Of a stretch of 64,000 nucleotides of DNA, positions 14,335 through 23,351 are shown piece by piece. The DNA comes from Pogonophryne albipinna. Lineage: Eukaryota; Chordata; Actinopteri; Perciformes; Artedidraconidae. Each line of letters starts with the position of its first letter. Positions within the stretch are counted from its first letter, which is position 1. Both the position numbers and the translations under genes were made by a program. The notes beneath the pieces are model-generated. The model did no database searches. It worked only from the letters and a program-made list of their open reading frames with translations, and was not told the DNA's origin. Where the stretch lies: positions 12,349,112-12,413,111 of the forward strand of contig CM053253.1 of the NCBI GenBank assembly GCA_028583405.1, read 5' to 3'.

Positions 14335-17300
14335 CTATGTCTTAAAAACTTGTGCAAAGTGCAAATCCTCATCCACCACAGAACACACAATGTCATCATA
14401 ACACCAACGCTGTTTAAAAGCGTCCAAGTCTCCAATATGTTTATAAAAACGATGCTCCAGCCAGAGTCTGGCTCTGATGTTACACAGCCAGATCGCTTTT
14501 GCCTCTTCCCCTTTCTTATTTTCAACCCTGTTTTTCCTACTTAAATAAATGGCCATTTTTGCTTCGCCAGAGAGGTAATTCAGGAGCTGCCACTTTTCCT
14601 TGTTTGTCTTTTTATATGGAGCCCCCATGATAAAAACACTCTCTGTAAAAGCTATACTAAAAAGACTAAAAACCAATGTTAAAAGAGAGAAGAAACCCGT
14701 GAGTCTCTTGCACTCTGTAAAAACATGGAAAACAGTCTCTCTAAAACCACAAAATGGACACTTGTTAAAAACAGCAGGATTAATAATGGAGATAAAAGAA
14801 TTACAGGCGATAGCACCGTGTAAAATTCTCCACTGGAGGTCGGCAGTACGTTTTTTTAATGGGAGGTTTGTATAAAACCCTCCACTGTGGGCCTGGTCCG
14901 CCTCCTGCACCCAGTCTGGTGCTCCACACAGTGGAGGCCCTGTCCTTCAGTGCATTTTTATTGGTCGTCTTTACAATGTTCATGTATATTGTTTTCTTGT
15001 CCACTGTGTGGATGGTCATTTGTCCTTGGTTTGCGACCTTGAGCAGGGGGGCGGTCAGTTCTCCGAGCCCTGGGCTCAGGTAGATCTCCGGGAAAGGGTC
15101 TGCTGGGTCCGGCTTGGCTCTTCCCTGTCCGTAGCTCCTTAAAAGTCTTTTGTCATCAGGGGAGAGGATCTGGCTCCAGAGTTGTAGGATCCTCTCGGCC
15201 ACCCGGACAGAGTGCAGACCCAGCAGAGAGCCCAAGGCCCGGGCATCGCTCAGCTCCGGCCCCACTGCATCCACCAGCTGCTGAAGGCACAGGGTCTTGG
15301 ATCGGCACAGCGCCACCATCAGGCCGGGTGTTTCACTGCTGCTGACGTCCAACCTAGCTTTGTGAATCAGAGGCTCTTTCAACAACCAGTACAGAGAGTC
15401 AGTCTTTGGACACCTTTTATGGTTAAAAAGGGCCCAAGATTTAAAAACACCCTGATAAAAAGGAGGTAGCCCACTTAACTTTAAAATGTTTAAATCAGTT
15501 AAAAACAGAGCAGCATCCAGCCCCAGGTTACTCACGCGTCGGAGAATGCAGCTGCTCACATCTCTCCACACCAAATCAGCCGGGCCGGTCAGATACCTCT
15601 GTAAAAACTGTATCCTAAACGTGGCTGTTCGGCTGGCCAGGTGGATAAGGCCCTGTCCCCCCTCCTCTCTAGATAAAAACAGCACCCCCTGTGGCACCCA
15701 GTGTAGACCCTCCCAAAAGAAATCTACCAACTTCTTTTGTATTTGGGCTAGTACGCCTGAGGGAGGGTCCACACAGGTAAGACGGTGCCACAGTTGGGAT
15801 GCCACAAGGTTGTTTAAAACCAACACTCTACCTTTAAAAGACATCTGAGGGAGCAGCCACCTCCACTTGGACAGCTTTCCCTCTATCTTTCCTATGACGT
15901 CCTCCCAGTTCCTCAGGACTATGCTTTTATTACCCAGGAACACACCCAGGTACTTTAGCCCATCTTTCTTCCATATCATGTTCTGGGGAAGAACTTGGAG
16001 ACCGCCACTCCACTCACCGACAGCGAGGGCCTCACTTTTCCTCCAATTCACCCTCGCTGCCGATGCTGAACTAAAATCCCTCACGATGTTAACTAAAATG
16101 TCTGTATCTTTTTGGTCTCTAATAAAAACAATGATGTCATCCGCATATGCTGATAAAAACATGCCTCCACCAAAACCAGGTAAAAACAGCCCTTGCAGTT
16201 TGGACCGTATTTTGTTGAGGAGGGGTTCTAGGGAGAGTGCATAGAGCATGCCAGACAGAGCACAGCCCTGTCGGACCCCTCTACACACTCTAAAAGGAGC
16301 ACACAGCCCACCATTGAACTTCAGCACACTCTCAATCTTATTGTACAACACCTTGATCTTGGCTATAAAACCAGCGCTGAACCCAAACTTCTCCATTACT
16401 TTCCAGAGGAAGCTGTGCTCAACGCGGTCGAAAGCCTTTTCCTGATCTAGATAAATCAGACCAGTATTAATGCCCAATGAGCTGGAGACCTCCAAAACAT
16501 CTCGAATTAGGTGGACATTGTCCACCATGGACCTGCCGGGCACACAGTAGGTCTGGTCCCGGTGGATGACCTGCTCCACAGCCCTCCCCAGCCTGGTGGC
16601 CAAAGCCTTGGACAGAAGTTTGTAATCCACACACAGCAGAGACACAGGGCGCCTGCTCTCCTGCAGGACATCGGCATCGAGCCAGAGGCCAGACTTTCAT
16701 TAAAAACGTCTAAAAGGTCATGTGACAAGACGTCCCAGTAGGCTTTATAAAACTCTACGGAGAGGCCATCGATACCAGGAGCCCGCCGTCCCTGCATGCC
16801 TTGCAGGGCGGTCTGCAGCTCCTGGATCGTTAACGGCCCTTCGAGCTGTGAGTTGGTCTCCTCGGAGACCTGAGGTAGTTCGTTGCAGAACCCCTCGGAC
16901 AGAGTTTCCCCCTCCTCATACTCGCTTGTGTAGAGGGTGGAATAAAAACTCACAGCTCGCCTCCTGATCTGGCTTGGCTCTGTTATTTCTTGCCCTGTGT
17001 CTGACAGCAGTGAGTGGATCACTCGCCTCTGCCCATTCTTTTTCTCCAGGCCGAAGAAGAAGCTAGTGGGAGCATCCATCTCGTTGGTGTTGAGGAACCG
17101 GGACCTGACTAGTGCACCCTGAACTTTAACGTCCAGCAGGTTGGCTAAAGCCATTTTTTTCTCTTTGAGAATTTCAATATATCCTCGATCTCCTGTGGTC
17201 TCACTTATTGTTTCTAGTTCCACGATATCACTCTCCAGGTCTTTCATAGATCTAATGATGTCTTGTGTGACATTGAGGGTGTGCTGTTGGCAGAGCAATC

Positions 17301-18186
17301 TTATCTGAGTCTTACCATGGTCCCACCACTGCCTAAGGCTGCTAAAATCTCCCTTCCTCTGCCTAAAAACACTCCAGAAATAAATAAGGGCTTCTTTAAA
17401 ATGTTCATCAAATGTTAAAACCGAGTTAAAATGCCAATATGCACTTCTGGGTAAAACATTTCTAATAAAAACATTACATAAAAGCAAAGAGTGATCCGTA
17501 AAACCAGCAGGTGATCTGCTGCACATTTTAAAAGTGTTAAAATGATGCTTGAAACAATAAAAACGATCTAGTCTAGCTGATGAGATTCTATTCTCTCTGA
17601 TGTGGGACCAGGTGTATTGCCTGTTGTCTGCGTGCATCCTTCTCCATACATCCACCAGGCCGTGGGAGTGGACCAGCTGCCTCAGAGCATGCTGGGATGC
17701 TGGATGCGGCTCTGCATGGTTGCGATCTAAAGATGCATTTTCTGTACAATTAAAATCCCCACCCAAGAATAAAAAATCCTCCGTGGCACACCCGTTTAAA
17801 ACATCATTAACTTTGAGTAAAAACAGCTTCCTCTCTGTACCGTTTGTTGGAGCATACACATTTATAAAAACAGCTGTAAAAAGGTCAAACCGTGCTTTTA
17901 TTAAAAGCAACCTCCCATTGATAAAGTGCTCGACCTCCAGAGAGACAGGACTAAAAGACTTGGAGAGGAGGAAGCCCACCCCCCCACTAAGAGAGGTGTT
18001 GTGGCTTAAAATGACTTCCCCCTCCCACTCCTTTCTCCAGTCCGTCTCATTAAAAACGTCGCTGTGCGTCTCTTGTAAAAAGAGGACATCGATATGTTTT
18101 ATTTTTGCAGTCTGAAATATTAAAGCCCTCTTTCTTTCCTCTCTGGCTCCATTTACATTTAAACTTCCCACTCTAAAAGTATCCAT
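14335..18186 (-). pseudogene. LINE ORF2: endonuclease-reverse transcriptase (broken)
   Basis: Starts MDTFRVGSLNVNGAREERKR, the usual start of an APE-type endonuclease; VLFLQETHS, LGGDFNC and FTDHSLLL carry the catalytic Glu, Asp/Asn and Asp-His. The enzyme nicks target DNA and primes reverse transcription there. After SMPMSCRRA (about 16650) the segment expected before RPVSLL, usually an LPKKGD..NW stretch, is missing and the frame changes: a deletion of about 20 codons. The RT then has IYLDQEKAFDRVEHSF, RGVRQGCALSGML, and YADDIIVF (16136-16147 encodes YADD). A second shift at about 14870 precedes the C-terminal CPFCGFRETVFHVFTEC (C-x2-C-x7-H-x4-C). Stop at 14335. The upstream in-frame ATG at 18252 is less likely because it overlaps ORF1. 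About 1280 codons in total. Confidence 0.93.
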
Positions 18187-18220
18187 TGCGAGTGAGATGT
18201 TAAAAATAAAAACAAATAAA

Positions 18221-19923
18221 TTAAACACAGACATTGAGGTTTTTAAAATCAACGCTGCCCATTTGTTTCCTTACTTTAGTAACAATTCTTTTTAGTCTGT
18301 ATATTTCCAGCTCATCCAGGACAGACTGCTCTTTCCTGCTTATGTGGAATCTTGCTGAGGCACAAAAAACAGACAAATCTGGGAAATATTCTTCTATGAT
18401 TACGTTATGTTGGTTTTTTGTCTGCACCAGGTAATTTTTTATCATTTCAGCTGAGTAAATTTTTTTTTGTTGGCTACTGCTCAAAAAACCTGGCACATCG
18501 CTGCTGTCAGACACACAATCATCCCAACTCTCATCCACCTGTTCTTGCTCTCTTTCTTCCTTTCCCTCACTCACTACTTTACTGTTTTTTGCAACGGTTG
18601 GTACATCCTTTTTATTTCTCCTGCGTTTAGTAGCAGTCTTTTTTTTATTTATAATTTCTGTTGCCACCTCCTCTTCCTCCATCTCAGCAACCTCCACCTG
18701 CTCACCCCATGTTTTCTTCTCCTCTCTTGTTTTGTCCAAATGTGTTTCCCTATCTATATCCTCCTCCTGTGTTTTACTGACTTCACCTGTCCCTACATTT
18801 TCTTTTTCCAAATCACCTTGTGGTTCATTGATTATTTCAGGTTTTTTTTCACCATTTGTCTTTGTATCGTTTTTTCTCCCATCCCCCTTTTCTTCTGCTT
18901 CACACAAAACCACCACCTCATTTTCCTGGACATAATCACCCACACCCACACCCTGTGCAACACCACCGCACCGCAAGTCGGGCACAGCAGCAGAACCGCG
19001 CTGTATAGCGCGCCCTCGCCCGCTCCGCGTCCGAGACGGCACATCGCGCGCCACCGCCGACTGCTCAGGAGCAGCGCTGCCGTCAGCAGCAGCGGCCGCC
19101 TCCGGAGGGGGGCCCACCACCACCGTAGCGGCCGCCGCCGTGGGTGACACCCCTCCCTCAGCAGCAGCCACCTGCTGCTCCATTTCAACCGGCGCACCGG
19201 CCGCCGGCGCGGCAATCCGCCTCGGCGCAGCCACGGGCGGCCTCAGCGCAACGGACAGCCCTGGCACAGCCGGCGGCCCCGGCGCAGCGGTGGACGACTC
19301 CGCCGCTGGCGCGTTGGACGGCCCAGCCTGTGGGTCATCCGGACCAGGCGGAGCCGGATCCCCTTGCCTCGGACAGGCATTCTTGGTGTGCCCCTCCTCC
19401 CCGCAACCAAAACACTTCATAACTGATGATGTTGCAAAAATCACATAGTCATAATCATCTACTTTAACGTAAAAACGGAGGTTAAGCTCCGCATTCCGAT
19501 TGTTCAGTATCATATACACTTGTGAGACACTACGTGTTTCAGTAACTGAGACTTACATCCAGACAGCATCTTTTTTACGGGAGAAACAAGTTTCCCGTGT
19601 CTGGAAAGTTCTCTACTGAGGAACTCATCAGTTATGAAGGGAGGGACATTAGACAGTACAACTTTGGTTGCGGGAAGCATCAGCGGCTGTACCTGAACAA
19701 ACATTTCTCCCACCACGATGCCCGTCTCGATGACGCGGTTCACCTTCTCCACCTGATCCAGAAAGATCACCACCGCGCTGTTCATCCGCGCCAGGGACTT
19801 AATGCTGCTGTGCCCGACCTTCTCTCCCACAGCCAGCCCGATCTCCTCCACAGTGCATGGGAAGCCGGCTGAGATTTTGATGCCGTGCTTCCGCGTGAGT
19901 TTTGCAAACTCCCCATTTACCAT
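18221..19923 (-). pseudogene. LINE ORF1: RNA-binding protein with CCHC knuckle (broken)
   Basis: Starts MVNGEFAKLTRKHGIKISAG at 19923. The N-terminal part contains TKVVLSNVPPFITDEFLS, an RRM-like strand and helix. A frameshift near 19530 falls between LLKHVVSH and VYMILNNRNAELNLRF, so two frames are needed to read it. CFGCGEEGHTKNAC (about 19378-19419) is a canonical C-x2-C-x4-H-x4-C zinc knuckle. A very GC-rich Ala/Pro/Gly region follows (codons within 18960-19370), then an acidic and basic low-complexity tail (EMEEEEVATE, KKKTATKRRRNKKD). ORF1 proteins coat LINE RNA. The stop lies about 35 nt before the ORF2 start. The longer frame up to 20205 only reads back through the SINE tail. Confidence 0.9.
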
Positions 19924-20127
19924 GGCGTCCGCCGGCCGGCGAGACACCGGCAGGAGAAGCCCACAAAACACCCCAAAAACACCACCAAAAAGCACGTAAA
20001 GCAAAGCAAACCACCACCGATAAACTATATTAAATGAACACCCATTACACAAAAATAAACGGAAAATATAACGAAAAAGTCTCGCTCCTCTCTTTCTGTC
20101 GCACTCCAAAAACTCCCAGCATGCACC
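19924..20127 (-). promoter_or_regulatory. LINE 5' UTR / likely internal promoter region
   Basis: About 200 nt between the upstream TTC run and the ORF1 start. The sense strand begins TGGTGCATGCTGGGAGTTTT. LINEs of this group need an internal promoter here; I cannot point to specific sites. Assignment is by position only. Confidence 0.5.
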
Positions 20128-20462
20128 AGAAGAAGAAGAAGAAGAAGAATTGGGAGGGATGAAACCCTCTTTAATGGTCACACATGCAGAGCACACAGCA
20201 CACACAGTGAAATGTGTTCTCTGCTTTTAACCCATCCTAGAACCAGGAGTCTAGTACTAGGAGCAGTGGGCAGCTATTGTACAGCGCCCGGGGAGTGATG
20301 GGGGAAGGGGGATGTCCGGTGCCTTGCTCAAGGGCACCACGGCAGGGCAGGAGGTGAACTGGGACCCCTTCAAGTAGAAGTCCACACTCCAAATGTAGCT
20401 CTGGTCGGGGACTTGAACCGGCAACCCTACGGCTCACAGTCCAAGCCCCTACTGACTGCCAT
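20128..20462 (-). mobile_element. tRNA-derived SINE (family A), inverted copy with TTC tail
   Basis: Reverse complement of the 8.7-kb SINE body: shared GCCCTTGAGCAAGGCACCGG, B-box GGTTCAAGTCC and 3' GGTTTCATCCCTCCCA. It differs by small indels and by an extra stretch around 20235-20260. The tRNA-like head is slightly shortened. The 3' end carries (TTC)7 where the other copy has ATTCT units, and the LINE starts directly after this run. The SINE lies inside the layer-3 hAT. Confidence 0.85.
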
Positions 20463-20934
20463 AGATTTATTCCCTAATTTTGCTCTCAAAGTGCACCAGA
20501 TTGATGCATTTAACTTCAACATTTAAAAAAATCTCTTCCTGGGGGAGCATGCCCCCGGACCCCCCTAGAGGAGGTGAGGTCCACCACCTGCCCACACCCC
20601 CTGTTAAATTGTCTCACCCACATTGAGGATGCTTCCGACGACCATGTTTTATTCCATGCGTCAAGTCAGGCAAATTGGGTCCAAATGTTATTGCATTTAT
20701 CATCTGTTAACATTAAAATCACTAAATATATGCTGTAACTATTTTGCTTAGGCAACTCAAGGGCTCAGGTAATGTGATTACTATATGAATAATGGTCCAA
20801 AATAACATTAAATGCATAGGATTTTTTGTTAAGTAACATACTTTCTTCGCCGGCCGGCCGATAGATGCCGCGCATTAAGTGGGCCTGTCTGTCAATTAAT
20901 CCCCGGGCCACTTTTTCCCCCCAGTCCGCCCCTG

Positions 20935-20942
20935 GCGGTAAC
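20935..20942. repeat. Target-site duplication GCGGTAAC (right)
   Basis: Exact match to 13501-13508, directly after the right terminus of the layer-3 hAT. Confidence 0.9.
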
Positions 20943-21023
20943 ACGAGCAATTTGTCTAAACATTTAGCAAAAAATGCACCACATTCAGACGGAGGAATGC
21001 ACCGGGTTCGACTGTCTCTCTAG
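20943..21023 (+). pseudogene. BED zinc finger, second part (hAT transposase, layer 2)
   Basis: Continues the finger interrupted at 13508 in the same reading frame: TSNLSKHLAKNAPHSD, the histidine-bearing helix of a BED finger (NLxKHLxxxH; the second His is displaced or lost here). A stop follows at 21021-21023. The continuation at codon level independently confirms the layer-3 insertion. Confidence 0.75.
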
Positions 21024-21652
21024 CAGCTCTGTAGCCCCATCCATGAGTAACTTTTCCACGTCAGGTGTTATGTATGCTAGCAGCAACACACGGAGTTAAC
21101 TACATTATACAAACATGGGTTAATGATTAGAGGTAACAGAGTTATTTAGTTTGTTAAAGTTTCAGCTATTCTGTTTACAGTTCTGTCATCAGATTATTTA
21201 ATACGATTTGTTAAAACACTGTTGTTTCTTTTGATGTGAAATATTATTTATTTAATTTAAATAAAAAGCAATGTTAGTTTTGTAAACAATTTGTTAAGTA
21301 AATTTAATAATATATGTATTTTTGAATCAAGTATTCATCTTTATTGTCTTCATTGCTAGTTTCCACATGCCTAAAACAACCTCAAGCTAAATCTAAAAGT
21401 TGATGGCTCGATAAGAGCGTTTGAGAAATTGTGCAAGGCATACAGTAATAGTCCGAATAGTCAATTAATCGTTTCATTAATCGATTATCAAATGAGTCGT
21501 TTGTTGCAGCCCTATTGTAGTTATCCCATGTATAAATAAAACGTGTTATTCAGCAACCCTTGCAATTTGGGATATTATTTTGGGTTGGTAGACCTCGGTG
21601 AGCTGATCATTTCAAAAGTAGCTCACCAGCCAAAAAAGTGTGGGCACCCCTG

Positions 21653-22918
21653 AGGGACTGCTATCTCCGTGAGTTGTGTTCCCACTATGTTCTGCCTCGA
21701 TTAATTCCTTCCAGCATCCTCTATCAGTCCCTATTTTCCTCCACAAGGGAAGTCTGTCGATACTCCTTCCTCCAAAGCACCATGACGAGAGGAGGGGAGC
21801 GGGAACAGTGATCAATTTCAGATATGGCCTGAAGCACAGGGTTTACTAACAAAAGAGATTTCATGCACTGTTAAAGCTATTGAGTGGCCAGTGGATTAGC
21901 TCACACTTCACATTAACCCTGAAACTCGACGACAAAGGCCCACTTAACAAATGCCCCACAACCTACGCCACGCGGGCCCACTTAGGCTCCGATAGCATCA
22001 GTGGTAATGGAGACACTTCAGAGGCGACAAACAGTGGCATTTAGGCAACACAGATGCTAAATGTAGGGTGATCCAAACACATGCTAACAGAGACAGTGTG
22101 CTCTGAGTGCAGGTGTCTATCAGACGCATATGGCTGATATATTTATTGAAATAATGCTGATTATTTTTTATTTTAACTGAAAATAATTCACAGCCTTAAA
22201 TAACTGTTTGATTGTGAAATGCAACATTTGCAAGACTGGTGACTATTTTTGATCCTTTGAATCTATGGCTGCTTTTTTTCACATTGACCTGGCTTTATAG
22301 ATCCACTTAAATTGATTTTTCTGACCGAAGTAGGAGCTAATTATCTGAACACTGGCTATGCTTTAAATACATCCGTCAAAAGATGCCCTCCTCTTTGTAG
22401 ATAGAGGAGAAGCAGCTACTTGCATTATTGATTTTACTGCTGTGTGACAAGTACTTCCTCTCCAGATAATGAAGCACATGTAACGTGGAATACAACACTG
22501 TATTTCAACCGCTAGAAATAGTCTGCGGCATGTTTTGAGTGTCACGATGCTGGGAGATAGTTTCCCAAACATTTTTCTTATTTGCAAGAACAGCACTTAC
22601 GACAACAGAGAATATTTCTTACAGTGTTTTCGGGGCACATCATCATCCATCACCGCTAAGTTACAATGAGTACTGATTGTGTCATTTGTTTGCTTTGTTT
22701 GCCTGCAGCAGTTGTTTGCTGAATCTCATGTTCCTCTGGAAAAATACAGCAGAGTTCTAAAAGAGAGAGGAACAAGGAAAACCTGAAACATTTTCAGAAA
22801 GTCGACATTGCTTTCATCTCCTTCCCTCTGCCGCGTTTTGTCTTCCCTTTACTGTTCTGTGTGCACCCACAACATGCAGTTTGATTGCAACAATGAACAA
22901 CTGCAGTCCTATTTTTAT
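21653..22918. other. Non-coding, no gene seen
   Basis: No recognisable protein or repeat. Frames are short (at most 77 codons). Confidence 0.55.
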
Positions 22919-23351
22919 TTAAACGGGCTCCATTATGTCTTTTAGGGTTTTCACTTATTGTTATATACTGTAGGTTTTTATGTATGTAAATGGTCTGCAA
23001 AGGCTGAAATCCTAAAGTCTACACTCCCCCCCGCCTGAAACGGCTCAATTGGACTCCTTGGTTTACTTCTGTAACATAGTGACACAGCTCTTAACTTAGT
23101 AACACTTGCGCTTCTATTGGCTAGTGCTCCAACCGGTGGGCTTGATAGGCTAAGGGGCGGGACATCTCTAAGCATTTAACCACTCTGTTTGATGATAACA
23201 GAGCCGGCAAACCTGTCTGGTTTTAGACAGAGGGAGAAAAGAGGTGCAGGCAGCATGAGAACAATAAAGCCCTTTTTGAACATTAAAGCATGGAAACATG
23301 TTAGAGTAGAGGCACAGAATACAAGTATGAAGCATAATAGGTCTGCTTTAA
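22919..23351. mobile_element. TTAA-flanked MITE
   Basis: TTAA at 22919-22922 and 23348-23351 flank imperfect inverted ends: left ACGGGCTCCATTATGTC, right GCATAATAGGTCTGCTTTAA. TTAA target sites are used by piggyBac and Kolobok transposases. A fragment of its right half (GAAAAGAGGTG, GCTTTTTGAACATTAAAG) recurs at 55.74 kb, showing that it is a family. No coding capacity. Confidence 0.65.

Larger units (their letters stand above)
14226..20127 (-). mobile_element. Tx1-like (L1/Tx1 group) LINE, near full length but disabled
   Basis: About 5.9 kb on the minus strand in the order 5' UTR, ORF1 with a CCHC knuckle, ORF2 with apurinic-type endonuclease, reverse transcriptase and C-terminal CCHC, then a 3' UTR of about 110 nt with an AATAAA-type signal (near 14281). 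Gene order, the ORF1 knuckle and the protein sequences fit the Tx1 clade of non-LTR retrotransposons, known from frogs and fish. Both ends abut TTC runs in the sense strand: seven units just upstream (20129-20149) and four just downstream (14214-14225). Some Tx1-clade LINEs are known to target microsatellites. At least one frameshift in ORF1, and a deletion and a frameshift in ORF2, make it inactive. Confidence 0.93.
13509..20934. mobile_element. hAT element with exact termini (layer 3 of nest)
   Basis: Left terminus CAGGGGCGGACTGGCCATTG, right terminus CCAGTCCGCCCCTG: perfect inverted repeats over 14 bp, flanked by the 8-bp duplication GCGGTAAC. Without its insertions the element is about 1.2 kb (13509-14213 plus about 20463-20934) with no transposase frame, so it is non-autonomous. 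A short ATG frame near 13833 (MDKQDP then stop) may be the relic of a transposase start. Inner inverted words GGCCCACTGGGCTGGGC and GCCCAGCCCAGCCCAGTGGG (about 13649-13697) form a GC-rich hairpin. Its right part has CCTGGGGGAGCATGCCCCCG. It carries the SINE and the LINE. Confidence 0.9.
13338..21514 (+). mobile_element. ZBED1-like hAT remnant (layer 2 of nest)
   Basis: Its BED-finger coding sequence lies at 13338-13508 and resumes at 20943-21023 on the far side of the inserted layer-3 element. The right terminus is at about 21455-21514: GAATAGTCAATTAATCGTTT, then GAGTCGTTTGTTGCAGCCCTA, the reverse complement of the AGGGCTGCAACAAACGA terminus common in fish hATs. The left terminus was not found; the stated start is the start of the open frame, not of the element. 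It appears to lie inside the layer-1 hAT. Confidence 0.65.
12690..21652 (+). mobile_element. Outer hAT element (layer 1 of nest)
   Basis: Left end AGAGGTGCCCAGTACGTCGA, followed nearby by GGTAGATCGCGAGTC; right end TGGTAGACCTCGG, then GTGTGGGCACCCCTG at 21638-21652. The terminal GGTGCCCA/TGGGCACC pair and the subterminal GTAGAtC words fit one known kind of fish hAT ending (AGNGGTGCCC). The coding remnant at 12984-13176 is a BED/TTF-type finger. An 8-bp target duplication is not evident, so the ends are approximate. Native sequence is limited to about 12690-13250 and 21515-21652; the rest is later insertions. Confidence 0.65.

Noticed and set aside
15486..19448. Plus-strand frames of 90-226 codons across the LINE
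   Set aside because: They are antisense shadows of ORF1 and ORF2, with codon patterns explained by the minus-strand proteins.
20140..20205. ORF1 start at 20205 (MCAVCSACV...)
   Set aside because: That extension reads through the SINE tail and the TTC run (Ser repeat). The start at 19923 matches where Tx1-like ORF1 begins.
12681..21660. 8-bp target duplication for the outermost hAT
   Set aside because: Flanks TGTACTTA and AGGGACTG do not match; either the ends are wrongly placed by a few bases or the duplication has decayed.
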